Assembly: GCA_034336665.1 (NCBI GenBank)
Contig: JAPFBE010000013.1
Span: 16,037,056 to 16,101,055 of the forward strand
From: Luscinia megarhynchos
Taxonomy: Eukaryota > Chordata > Aves > Passeriformes > Turdidae
DNA length: 64,000 bases
Direction of reading: 5' to 3'
Part shown: piece after piece, positions 26,620-37,818 of the stretch
Layout of the letters: the number at the start of each line of letters is the position of its first letter
Numbering within the stretch: the first letter of the stretch is position 1
Notes under the pieces: model-generated
Database searches by the model: none
Seen by the model: only the letters and a program-made list of their open reading frames with translations
What the model was told of the DNA's origin: nothing
Translations under genes and position numbers: made by a program

Positions 26620-27700
26620 AGTGGATCTTTTTCATGTGAGCAAACAAAATATGGCACAAATGGCTTTTTATAGACTGTTATCACAAATGTTTACAGGAAT
26701 CTTAATTATAATATTAATTTTAAATAATTAGTGCTGTAGATTGCATGGTGATATTAATTGGTGCAGAGGAGTGGAGTGGAAGGAAATATTAGCAAGCAGT
26801 GCAGGGCCTCCTGATGTGCAAGTGCCTCTGTACAAAACACAGTGTGTACTTAGTCTGCAGACATCTGAGAAAGTTGTCTTGGCTACTGGTCTTGAAATCT
26901 CTAATCTCCAAATATGAATTTTACTTAACTGACACTTAACAGCACAATGTTAACTTTTGGAGACCACTGCTAAGACCAAAAGACGTGATGAGGAAGAAGA
27001 ATAATAAAGCTGTCAACCCAACTGTGAATTTCACTAGCTGAGTGCTTTACACCAAAGCAAAAAAATAAAATTATATATTCTGGTTTTTTTAGAATAGAAA
27101 ACATGAATGACAGTCAAAAGCAACTTTCCCAGAGAAACTTACTTTTTGGAGGCAAAAAAACCCCCAAAACAATCAACAACAAAGACCCACTTTAAAACCC
27201 ACTCCAAAATTGCAAGCATGAGTGCTTCTGAAATAAATTAACACAGGTATTTCAGTGAGAAAGATTTCCTTCAGGAAACTCAGTATCTCAGAAGCAATGG
27301 TATTTTAATGGAGTGTCCATCCTATGCATAGCCTGTTGTCAGAAAAAGGGGTAGAACAACATGAGGAGGAGTATGATGGGCAGTTACCCTGAGAGAATGA
27401 GTGGCATAGTTTGTTTCAGTATCAGAATATGTGTTGAAAATTTATGAAATAGTAAAACATGGGGAGATATTTTTTCTTATTGCCTAATCAATCTAATAGA
27501 TGATACAGCAGCTTGAGATGTTAAAATGAAAAACATTATTCAGACAAAGGCGTTTTTGCAGTAAACATCCATCTTCAGCTCTGCCATGTATGTGTAATGT
27601 AGCCTTTGAGAGATGACTGAAGACTGTAAGCAGTGAATAGTGTCATCAGAGAGTGCAAAACTGGAGAAACTGAAAGCTGTGTCTGTGTTACAGGTAAGTC

Positions 27701-27722
27701 AATATACATTTAAATGTATATT
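27701..27722. repeat. 22-bp perfect palindrome
   Basis: AATATACATT plus its exact complement gives a 22-bp palindrome centred on TTTAAA. A third partial unit (AATATACATT) follows at 27725-27734. It can form a small cruciform. No function is assigned. Confidence 0.9.
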
Positions 27723-28289
27723 TTAATATACATTGCTATAACTGCCTGAAGCCAATATGAAGGTGTTACTACAGTCTGGGTACAACAAGTGACATTTTCA
27801 GCATTGAGCTCAAGAAGTTGACATATGAACAGAGATGAAAGGAGGAAAAAAGGAAATTCTGCTGTTCATCAAAAACTGGAGAGCACATAAAACTGTCAGC
27901 TGTAGGAAGAACAAAATTGGCTATGGCTTTTCTTTCCAGTTGTTGCTGCTTAAGAGCCTGCAGAGTAAATATTACCCCCGTCCATGAAAGCACTAGTGGA
28001 GCTGTGTTTTATTTAACACAGCTAGATTTGGTATCTTGCATTGGGCAGCTGGCATGTTAAAATTCCTGACTAGCACAGAATCATTCCTCAAGGTCTGCAT
28101 TGCTAACCACTTTGAAGGCCTCTTTATAGTGAGATCTCTTAGTTACTCTTGTTAGAAGAGCAAAAATACATATGAGAATATTTTCTTTGCAACCTGTCTT
28201 ATCTCATTATTTCAACTGAACCTGGAGATATTTAAGACTTACAGAATGTAAAAGAAAAGGTACTGAATGTTAGTGAATGGAATGCATTG

Positions 28290-29121
28290 ACTCTGGCTGG
28301 GTTCCAGGTACCTCCAAAGCTACCCTATCACTCCCCTCCCCATCTAGACTGGGGAGATAAAAGAAGACATTGTGGTTGAGATAAGGACAAGGAGGTCACT
28401 CACTGAGTACCATTGCAGGCAAACAGACTCAGCTTGGGGAAATTAATTACATTTATTTCCAATCAAATAAAACTAGGATACTGAGAAACAAACACAAACC
28501 TAAAACACCTTCTGCCCACTTCTTCCTTTGTTCTGGATTCAACTTAACTTGCAATTTTCTCTACCTCCTCTCTCCAAGTGGCACAGGGAGATCAGGAATA
28601 GGGGCCATGGCCAGTCCATCAAACATCTCTGTTGTTGCTTGCTCCTCACACTCTTTGCCTGCTCAGTGTGTGGTCCTTCTCAAGGGAGACAGTCCCCCAC
28701 AAACTTCTCCAACAGCAGTCCTCCTCACAGGCTGGAGCTCCTCATGAGCTGCTCCAGTGTGAATATCTTTCCCCAGGCTGCAGGAAAAGGCTGTTCCAGC
28801 ATGGATCCCACACAGGGTCACAAGCCCTGGCAGCAAGCCTTCTCCTCCTCTTTCCATGGCTCCACAGTCCTGCCAGGAGCTGCTCCAGTGCCACAGGGTC
28901 ACAGCTTCCTTTGGCCATCCACCTGCTCTGTGTGAGGTTCTCCATGAGCTGCAGGGCACCTCCTGCCTCACCGTGGTCCTCTGTGGGCTGCAGCATGACC
29001 TCAGCTCTGGCCCCTGGAGCACCTTCTCTCCCTCCTCCACTCACCTTGGTGTCTACAGAGATGATACTCTCATGTGTTCTCTCTCCTCTTTGTGTTTGTT
29101 TTTACCCGCGGATTATTTTTT
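28290..29121. mobile_element. Avian interspersed repeat, copy 2, left part
   Basis: This is the same family and orientation as 20350-20840, but longer. It begins around GGCTGGGTTCCAGGTACC, passes the block GGCAAACAGACTCAGCTTGG, and then enters a GC-richer region at about 28.6-29.05 kb. That region is built of degenerate units around GAGCTGCTCCAGTG and CACAGGGTCACA. The copy is interrupted at 29121 by a solo LTR and resumes at 29779. Open frames of 100-209 codons on both strands here come from the subrepeats; the longest runs across the LTR junction and so cannot be an ancestral gene. Confidence 0.78.
29118..29121. repeat. Probable target duplication TTTT, left
   Basis: TTTT directly precedes the LTR and is matched by TTTT at 29779-29782. 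Because the target is a T run, the exact duplication length (4-6 bp) is uncertain. Confidence 0.5.
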
Positions 29122-29778
29122 TGTCTTGGGTTGCAATGCAGGCTCTAACCAGCAGTGTATATTCTATCACCCTCTGTTACAACCAGGTGGGGCAGTGTTC
29201 TTTATCTTTTCCACAACCCATCCTTCCTCCAGGGAGATATCTTCTCTTAATGGGCCACTGAGTCCCACTGTGTGACTGATAAAATTCCATCATCCCACTG
29301 GGAGATGCTCCAGCCAGGTGGAGGAGCCAAGCCTTTCCTACCTAGGTAAAAACTGAGATTTGGAACACCAAAGCAGCTTTTTTCCACTGAATTCCAGAGG
29401 AAAACCTTCCACATCATCCCTGGCCCTTCAGAGGAAAACTGCACCTTCTACAGGAGCACTGCTTCAGCTGAACCACATCTCCCACTGCAGGAGGATGCAG
29501 CCACCATTTGATAGGACTGCTACCAACACCCTGACTGACAGGGTGTCAGGTTGTATTCTGACTCTGTCAGTGTTTTGAGTTTGAGGTTTATTTTGTATTG
29601 TTGTAATTTTTATTTTAATTTTTTTCTAGTAAAGAACTGTTATTCCTATTCCCATATCTTTTCCTAAAAGCTCCTTAATTCCAAAATTATAGTAATTTGG
29701 AGGGAGGGAGTTTACATTATCCATTTCAAGAAAAACTGCTGCCTTTCTTAACAAACACCAGTCTTTCAAACCAAGACA
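29122..29778 (+). mobile_element. Solo LTR of an avian endogenous retrovirus, nested
   Basis: The 657-bp element begins TGTCTTGG and ends CCAAGACA, a perfect 8-bp terminal inverted repeat with the canonical TG...CA ends. Near the 3' end it holds a TCTAGTAAAGAACTGTTATT block; AGTAAA could serve as the poly(A) signal. This block and the purine-rich GGAGGGAGGGAG near 29698 are recognisable to me as a common songbird LTR. It sits inside copy 2 of the older family, whose sequence continues on both sides. No gag, pol or env sequence adjoins it, so it arose by recombination between two LTRs. The forward orientation is inferred from the poly(A)-like region near the right end. Confidence 0.88.
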
Positions 29779-29990
29779 TTTTAGCCCATCTTAAAGAAAT
29801 CACCCCAGAGTCAATATCTCTGCTGCTGAGGGCTCAGCCTTGCCCAGGAGTGGGTCTGTCCTGCAGCTGGCTGGCACTGGTTTTGTCAGACACAGACGAA
29901 ATTTCTGTCCTCTTCTCACAAAAGAGAAACCTTCCCCACTCTAAAACCTTGCCACAGAAACATAATACAATTGATGAAAGTGAATGCAGT
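29779..29990. mobile_element. Avian interspersed repeat, copy 2, right part
   Basis: This continues the host repeat after the LTR. The blocks CATCTTAAAGAAATCACCCC, GGCTCAGCCTTGCCCAGGAG and CTAAAACCTTGCCACAGAAA are in the order expected for the family. The last matches the end of copy 1 (AAAACCTTGTCACTCAAA). Confidence 0.75.
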
Positions 29991-30769
29991 CATGCAAATG
30001 AACTCAAACTTCCTCAATATGACTGGACAAAACTGATGATCCAGAGCTGCATTTGTCAAGTAAATGCTGGAGCTAATTCCTTCGTGATGGAAAACCAAGA
30101 GAGCATAGATAAGAAATTCATTATTTAATGAACCATCTCTTTTAAACAGATGCCCCCAACAGGAGTGGAAAACTGTTCAGCCGTTGTCTGGTCAGTTGTG
30201 CAATGTGTGGCACATGAGACCAAGGCTGGTTATTTCAGTCCAGCTGCTGATGAACAATTGCCTGCATGATGAAAAAAACCCCTGATGTTCAGGGAGGTTG
30301 TATGCAATCTTAAGAGATGTACCCAGAACTGTATGATCTCTTGTGCATGACTGTTCTTGCTATTGAGAATGGAGAGGAAATAGAGGACCAGCTGAGATGG
30401 TATCAGGGAAGAGTCTTTTGTCACTTCAGAAGTAAAACTGCTCCTGTGAAGAAATACAACTTCAGGTAGTGAGCATGGGAGTCCAGATCTTATTTGAAGT
30501 TCTCAGAGATTCATGGTTAAAACCCAAAAGCAAACTTTCAAACTAAAAGTACTGTAGAAATTCCCTTTAGTGTGTATAACTCTAGTGGGTTTTAGAACAT
30601 TATTGTTGCTAATAATCTTGCTATTATGTAAAAAAACCTGATAAATCAGGAAAGGGGGAAAAAATACTGAGCCTTTCCCTGAACTTGTAACACTGAATGT
30701 CTCATTAGGGACAAAACACAAATCCTTGCAAAACTTGCAGCAGGGCAGTTCACTGCCCTAGTCAAGAGC

Positions 30770-31060
30770 CTGTAATCAAAATTATAATCCCATTGAGTTT
30801 ACAGTGCTTGTCTCAGGCATTTCACAGAAGCATGTGTGTTAAAATTAACACGGGCCTTAAACTTTAAAGGGAGTCAGGATTTGACACTCATTAAAAAGGA
30901 AAGTTAGCACTTGAGCACTGAGTTTTGGCATTAGATTCTGCTCCAAGAGATTATAAACACAGTGGCTAGGGGTTTTTCATATGATTAAAGGTTTATATTG
31001 CTAGGGATTAATTGCTTTCCATTAGGCTCTACCAACAAGAGACCTTGCTTGGGACATAAC
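30770..31060. other. Candidate conserved non-coding patch
   Basis: The sequence is free of visible repeats. It contains the interrupted palindrome GTGTTAA-AA-TTAACAC at 30836-30851, which resembles a compacted HNF1-type site. It also contains GGATTAATTGC at about 31005-31015. Only motif content supports this; it is inference. Confidence 0.2.
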
Positions 31061-32273
31061 TTGAAACAAAATTGATAATTTCACGTATCTCTGTACACAC
31101 AGAAGAAGGATGTCTCAGTAAAGGAGTACTGCAGATCTACTATCCTATAAAGGAGACAGCAATGTGCAACAACTATAAAAAGCTCTGAACTTTGATGTCT
31201 GACTCTGATCTTATAAAGTCTCATTCACTTTATTGCTTGTTATGCAGTGCCAGTCACATTTGAGATCTCTTTCTTACTGGTGTGAGGTGGTTTTTTCTAG
31301 TTGGCCCTTTGGGGTTTTTTTTCTTATTTTTCAATCAGCAAAATGACAAGTGACTTAGTGTTTAGTTTAATGTTATCTGCAATAGGTAAACATTACTTGA
31401 TTGATTCAGTCATTAACAAGGAAAAGCTAGTAAGAGAAAAAAGTTGCTAAGGAAACCAAACACAAGGAACTCCCTCAAAGGTGTATGATATAGGCTGTGT
31501 TTTGATTAAATTATTTTTGCTCTCTCCTGTGTTCTGTGAGCACAACTTGTTCAGAACAGAGTCTTATTTTTGTGAAGCTCTTACATCTGCTTGAAAAATC
31601 TCATCCAACTGAGCTTCGCTTTTAGTTGACATGACTAGCACATAGTGACACACAAGAAAGGTTTCTTGCACTTAGAAATTACTGTTTTGTTGGAAGGAAG
31701 CTCAGGGCTTTCACATTTCAGCCACAGTTGTGAACACATATAAAATGTATTCCTCTGTGGCAGCAACAAGCATAAAGTTTGGCAGCAGAGGACATGTAGT
31801 CAGAGATTCTGCTAATTGCACAATTTTTGTCCTGTGAGTCACACACACCTTTTCAATCTTGTTAACTTTGCTAAGCTGGAATTTGATGTGTTATTTTTTT
31901 AAAGGGACCTTGGTTTCATATAGAATTAACTTCTTTGCTTTATAATAATCATCATATGACTGAGATCATACTCTGATGGCCTATTTATCTTTTTTTCAGT
32001 TTATTTTAACATTACTACCCAGCTTGTCTAAAATAACTAGCCTATATGTCTGCTCTAGTATTGCAGTCTGGGAGGATAAGAGAAGACAAGAAATGAACAC
32101 CTGAATAAAATATATGGATTATAAACTAGCCCTACCACCTATTAAGAGTTGAAATGAGCATTTTGCTGTCTATATTTCAAAGGTTTGTTTGCTGCTATGG
32201 TCCCTGCCAATTACTAAATTGCAGGTACCACCAGCATGGAACTTAATACCTCAAGAGTGCACAGATATAGCTC

Positions 32274-32290
32274 TTTTTTTTTTTTTTTTT
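32274..32290. repeat. 17-nt poly(T) tract
   Basis: A run of 17 T lies between AGCTC and CCTGTC. No retrocopy is evident beside it. Confidence 0.9.
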
Positions 32291-32603
32291 CCTGTCGTGT
32301 AAAAATGGTAGAAATATTGGTTTGGTTCTCTGTGGTTATTTCTGTGATTTGCCTTATGTGGTAACTGCCCTCCAGTCTCTGACAATTGTGTGTCCTTTCC
32401 TCAAAAGCTGGGCAGAGGCAAATATTTTTTGCAGGAACTGAGGGAAAACATCCTTTTGGTTCCCAGTGTGTTTAAGGATGATAGTAGAAAGATCATATCA
32501 ACTCTATAATCTGTGCTGTCACCTAATCAGTTTTGCAAGGAGGGCTGAACACAAAGGAAGCACAACTTGCACCATCCACTGGATTTTCAAACTGGAAATG
32601 TAC

Positions 32604-32629
32604 TTTTTTTTTTTTTTTTTTTTTTTTTT
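32604..32629. repeat. 26-nt poly(T) tract
   Basis: A run of 26 T follows GGAAATGTAC and precedes GGTCATC. It might be the A tail of a reverse-strand retrocopy, but I saw no recognisable transcript or target duplication next to it. Confidence 0.9.
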
Positions 32630-32879
32630 GGTCATCTTTGGTTCCATGTAATCAACAGAGCCTGCCTGGGCTCACACTAAGCCAACCAATTGCTCCTCAG
32701 AGCTATAGAACATTCTCATACCATTCTAAAGAAGTAAATTTTCCAGATTCTTTGTTAGTTAGAGTAGAAACCCTGATTTTAAACCAACTCGTTTGTGAGA
32801 TACTAAGGAAACCTGGTGTCTGAGGCACTGTTGCAGAATGAAAAGTCATGGGCAAACTTTAAATTAAAGATCAAGTTCT

Positions 32880-33140
32880 AAATCTAAGCTTACCTGTGGA
32901 GGAAACAGTGTGTTATGTAAATAGCATCAAGATTAACCTGATCCATATGCCCAAAGAAACCCAAAAATCTCACTTTATCCATATTGGCCTACATTTTGCC
33001 ATGCTATCTAATCTGTCTATAAAAACTGATCCTAAGTAAATAGGCATTTGCATATTAATCTGGATTGTAGCTCGCCTGAACAGCAAAAGATAATATTTTA
33101 AAAGTTCATCACATTTTGCCTCACATCAAGGAAGATTAAT
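32880..33140. other. Candidate conserved non-coding patch with POU octamer
   Basis: A perfect octamer ATTTGCAT at 33046-33053 abuts ATTAATC at 33054-33060, a composite POU plus homeodomain arrangement. A further GATTAATCTTA lies near 33134. There are no visible repeats or coding signals. Function is inferred from motifs only. Confidence 0.3.
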
Positions 33141-36100
33141 CTTAGTATAGCCAGGACACATGCCAATTTCGATACCCAAGGAAAATGAAGAAATGTTTCT
33201 TAGTTGTCTTTTGCTTGCCTATTATTTGATTTGGGTTTGGTTTGACTAAATACAAGTCATAGACTTGAACTGTGTGGCATTTATGGTCACAGCAAAAGCT
33301 TCTCTTAAAGCACTCAGTAGTACAGCCACATATTTTGCTTTTGAAGAAATGTGTCCTTTTGCAAACCCAGTGCCCTTTGCCATGAACAATTAATACATTA
33401 ACATTTGCTAATAGCTTAGTTGATATTTCAGTGTTTAGATACTCTGATATGACCTCTTCAATTCCTCCAGCCCTCTGTGTTGTTTTTCACCTTTCTCAGC
33501 CTGAATCAATGTGAAAGTTCATCTCAACCTCAGTGGTTCTGTAGCAGCACCAAAGTTACTACCATAAGTGCTTAATATTGTATTCCTAAAATTTGCTGTT
33601 TAGCATTTGATAAGTGCAAGCATTAGACAAAACCACCTTTTAAAAATGAATAAGCAAATAATATTTTCTACTGAGATACTTAAGTGAATCCCCGCCTTGG
33701 ACTTTTTTACCACCTATGGAGACTACATGGCTTTTATTTTTTATTTGGCAAGACGTGCTGCATTAATGACAAACTGCACTAAGACATTCACATTAACTTT
33801 GGATTGTCCCTGAGTTATCAGAGCTCTTGCCTAAGGAAACAAATACTTGCTTAAAAGGATTTGAAGACTTATTTCAAAACAACATTACAGCACTGTTTTG
33901 TGACCAAACCCACATTCATCTCATTAAGTTAATAAATCTCTAAATCGACACACTCTTTTTTAGATTAAATTTTGTTTGTTGGAAACAATTTTTCTCTAAA
34001 TATTTTAAGAAATACTAACTAAAAGATGGCAGGTGTTCATATTGTGAAGAGCTCCCTGGAAAAAAGACTATCTCTGTGTTACTTAAACATTACTTCTCTG
34101 CAATGGAAGCAAATAAAAGCAGTAAGAAATAAATGTCTGTAGCAGAAGAAACCTCACTCAGAGACTCAAAAGTCTGCACATCAGAAAGTACAGGGAGCTC
34201 CATGTTCCTTAGTTGATTGTATTGCTCTGACACAGAAAAGTTCTCTGACAGTCGAGATTTGTATCACTTTACTCTCCTGCAGAAACCAAGCTGCAAAACA
34301 TACTGAGTTTCCTAATCTAGTCACAGGAAAAAAAAATGTTAGCTTCCATGTTTGTGTGCAAATTAAGGAAGGCATTCAAATTGTCAGACACGCTGGATAC
34401 TTTAGGAAGCAATTTCACTGCAGATTAGGGCAAGTATTCTTGTTTCCTTGGGTACTGGCATTTTTCAATATATTTTTCAGCTAGCCAAAGGGATCATTCT
34501 TGTGAGCTGGAAACAAGAATTGCACCTGCTTGAGAATCAAAACCATGAGCTCAAAAGCTCGAGTATGCTGTGATATTGTTGATTTTTCTGAAGGCTCTGA
34601 AAAGCCCTGATGTACACTAGACAGTAAATGTCAAAAATTTTTCTGCCCCCACTAACTGCTACTGAAGTTACAAAAAGATAAATAAAAGCCATCCTCTGCT
34701 TTTGACTGACATGGAGCTGTCAGCCTCCTGAATTGTCTGTCCTCTGAGGGTGTACCTGGGCAGCCTCAGGGGCTTGGGGATGGCAGTGCTTCCCAGAGGG
34801 ATGAGCTAGGTGTTGCAGTCTGCAGAAAAGCTGTGATAAAGAAAAACACTACAGGTATCTACAGGCTGCTGAAGAGGTGATGCAGAGCCTCACAGTGGAG
34901 CTTTTTGTATGCAAATGTTTGTATTATTTCTATCATAAATTCCATATGGAAAACCTTCTGCAGATGATGTTTTATTGTTTAGGGTGCACGAGATGGGAAT
35001 GTCTTTCCCATGTTAGTCTAGTGGTCTGAATCTAGTGACCTTCTCCTCCATACCCTAAAAACTCACACTGGTGACTGGGATTGAAAAAGACTTGAAAAGA
35101 GGCATCAAGCTCCTGACTTATTCTTCCAGGGCATGCTGTCCATCTTGTTTAATAGACAGCACTAGAGTGTTATTGATCAAGAATAACAAATTCTTCCCCT
35201 AGGTGCAGGAATTATATTATCTGAAGAAAAAATAATTTACAACAGCTCAGTTTCATTGGTGTTCTCTTTGTAGGATGCCAAAAAGAGGGAGATGCATTGC
35301 TAGACATGATTTCTGTGCTTGTGGTGGGATCTTGTGTTAGTTCTCTGACTCTCTGGGTTTAGAGATGTAGGTCTTAGTGACAGTAGGAAAAGGCTGGCTA
35401 ATAGGCTTTTGGGTTAGGGTTAAGTAGCTCTTGATAATAAAAAATTAGATGAGAATTTAAAAAATTTGCCTATCTAACTAGGGATTATTTATTTTTAAAA
35501 TTCCCTAGTCAGCTTTTTTCTAGCTGAGAGAGGGTGCTCCTGTGAGTTGTCATTACAGTGTTTTGTTTCTGATTCCTTCTCTCCCTCAAGAGCTAAATAT
35601 TTCTCATTTTTTGATCAAGCTGTTACCGAAAAAAAGTCTCTGAAATAGTTTTTTTAGTTTTCACTTTTCTCTTTAAGTTAAAAATTTATTTTAAATTGGC
35701 TCAGCTTTGTTTAAGTATCTGCAAACTCTAAAAGAATAGCACTTTTCAAGTATATCTGTGTACATGTGGATAGGCACATCCAAAATTACCCACACAGGAA
35801 ATCCATCTGAGATCTACTGTTTGTTCCAGCCTGTAAAAATGGGCCTAGAAAAAGTGAATCATCCTTTTAACACACTGTGTAACTAGCCAAGTTGTATTTT
35901 ATTGGTATGCTAGTCCTAAGAAAATGCTGCAATAATTCCACAGTACTAACCTGCTGAAGTTAAAATGACTCTCAAGATTTAGCTGGATGAGTGAAACATG
36001 AAGATAAAAGTTAAGAGATGTGTGTGCAAAGAGTCACCTTATGCTGGATGCTGTTCTTGTCTTAGAGCAAATTGTTTTCAGCTTTTCAGTTTAACCAGTG

Positions 36101-37080
36101 AAAAGGATGAGTTGTCTTTGGTCAGCCCAGTGTTTGTATACGTAGGCAAATCTAGATCATATGCAGTTAAGCCTGTAACTACTTTCCCAAATCCAGATTT
36201 CCATGCAAAATCATTACCTACTTGAGAACCCTAGGAAAAGCTTGAGGAGTCAATAGGAAATCCTGGAAGTGCAGTGTTACAGTCATCCTATAAAAAGCAT
36301 TGATAAATTGCATTGTATTTTTTGAAGCATTACCAAAAACTTAAAAACACCTTTAAATTATTATTCTTTCATTATCTTAATTTACTTTTTTTTTTTCAGA
36401 AAATGAGTCAGTTCTTAAAGCTCATAATTTTTTATTCAATCTATAAAAGTCTCTCTTGGGTTCCTCTCTTGCTAAACCTATACAGAGAATTTTGACTGCT
36501 TCGTGTGACCACAGACTTCATCATATATGCCATGATTCCAGGAAGAATGAAATGGAAGGCAGGTCCCTAATGTGATAGTTTTTAATTATTTACCATGCTA
36601 AGTGTTTTTTAATGGGACTTATGTACCTCTGCTCCAGATAATTTCTCCATCTCTTGCCTTCAAAACTCAACAAATAGTGGCATTGTAGCATAATTCAGCA
36701 CTAATACTCCCTCTTCCAGCTCTTAAACACTGATGATACTTAATTGGAAGTTATGATGGATATTCAGACTTGACACCATTTAGTTTCTTTTCTTTTTCTC
36801 TTCTTATTTTTTATTGGACTTTTTGTTGCCCCATTGGAAACCTATGATTCTTTTACATCTCTCTGCAATGCTAACAAGCTTGATAAGTAAAATAATACTT
36901 AATCATCTAGTAATGGTGTGTAACTTGGAAAATGAAGACCACAACTGTTGTATATTTTACTTTGGGGTCAGCTGAATATAAAACTCCATCCAAAGTGTCA
37001 GCTTAAAAACAAATTTTCACCCGTTTCTCAAATTCATACATATCTCTCTCATAGACACTCCTTTTAAATTTTTTTTTTTT

Positions 37081-37192
37081 ATGCTCAAAGCCCTATGAGG
37101 AGAGGAGCAGTATCAGCCTCTCACAAATGAGGAAACTGGGGAACAGAGCATGGTAAAGACCAGTAATCTCTGGCAGGGATGCACACAGCTAC
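37081..37192 (+). mobile_element. MIR SINE relic
   Basis: The order CCCTATGAGG, then AGTATCAGCC, then ACAAATGAGGAAACTGGGGA and ACAGAG matches the core and 3' part of mammalian-wide interspersed repeats. These are known as ancient amniote SINEs and persist in small numbers in birds. The GCACACAGCTAC block near 37180 fits the MIR segment CACACAGCTAG. It is tRNA-derived, old and inactive. The comparison is with the family consensus from memory. Confidence 0.7.
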
Positions 37193-37607
37193 AGGGGCAC
37201 CAAAGTTTCCAGAGTCTCATGAAACTGATCTCAGTGGTGAATCAGTCTGGGAATTCTTCTGAAGAGCACTCCAGGTTAGCCAGTTTATTCCTATGTTTGC
37301 ACTAGATTCAGCTGGTTTCTTGAAACATTATTTACATGTGGATCTTTACATAGCACCTTGGCTTACTGGAAATTATTCCTTAGGGCTTGATATTTTGTGT
37401 TCTGCCAGTTTGGGACAAACATGAATTAATGCAAATATCTATGGAGAAAAAATATTAAAAAAATAAACAAAAAAGGAAAGTGATTTTAATATGTCTTTCC
37501 ATGTGGAAATTTTCCTGTTCTTCATGCTGCTGTACAGTATAATTGTTTGCTTTGTGTTGCATGACATAGAATGTTGTTTCCTTTCCCTGACACACTGATA
37601 CTTGAGG

Positions 37608-37677
37608 GCAATTACAGTAATATATATATATATATATAAAATATATATATAATTATATATAATATATATATAATTGC
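37608..37677. repeat. 70-bp AT palindrome / (TA)n microsatellite
   Basis: TA-dinucleotide tracts are interrupted by AAA and AATT. They are bounded by GCAATTA at 37608-37614 and its complement TAATTGC at 37671-37677. The whole interval is thus an imperfect palindrome able to extrude as a cruciform. Such tracts mutate quickly. Confidence 0.85.
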
Positions 37678-37796
37678 AGCTATAAAAGTGTGTCAAACAC
37701 AAATATTTCCCCTGATTGTTAATGTTCCAAAACAGTAGGGTATGCAGAACAGTCTTGACAAGAAATCTGCCTGGCCAATGTGAGATGAGTTTTGTG

Positions 37797-37818
37797 AAAA
37801 TAAATAAATAAATAAATA
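37797..37818. repeat. (AAAT)n microsatellite
   Basis: About five tandem AAAT units occur between GTTTTGTG and ATCAACGG. Confidence 0.85.

Larger units (their letters stand above)
22381..28289. other. AT-rich unique DNA, no gene recognised
   Basis: No exon or RNA gene is supported. A short local duplication (CAGAGCAGAGGATGTTT / CAGAGCAGAGGCTGC) occurs near 22521-22550. Small palindromes and a dimer are listed separately. The stretch 24.08-24.40 kb looks unusually low in repeats and may be a conserved non-coding element. Confidence 0.5.
29991..37080. other. AT-rich unique DNA, no gene recognised
   Basis: No exon or RNA gene is supported over these 7 kb. Poly(T) tracts and two motif-rich candidate regulatory patches are listed separately. 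A GC-richer patch at 34.68-34.88 kb is unassigned. Confidence 0.5.

Noticed and set aside
27561..27625. miR-30-like string GTAAACATCC with possible hairpin
   Set aside because: The base before the seed differs from TGTAAACATCC, and no opposing arm pairs convincingly with it.
28632..29275. 209- and 139-codon forward open frames, 100-135 codon frames on both strands
   Set aside because: They lie in the GC-rich subrepeat core of an interspersed repeat, and the longest ones cross the junction with the inserted LTR.
36384..36495. Splice-acceptor-like polypyrimidine tract followed by CAG and a 30-codon frame
   Set aside because: There is no donor site in a sensible position and no recognisable protein. 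T-rich tracts before AG are frequent in this DNA.
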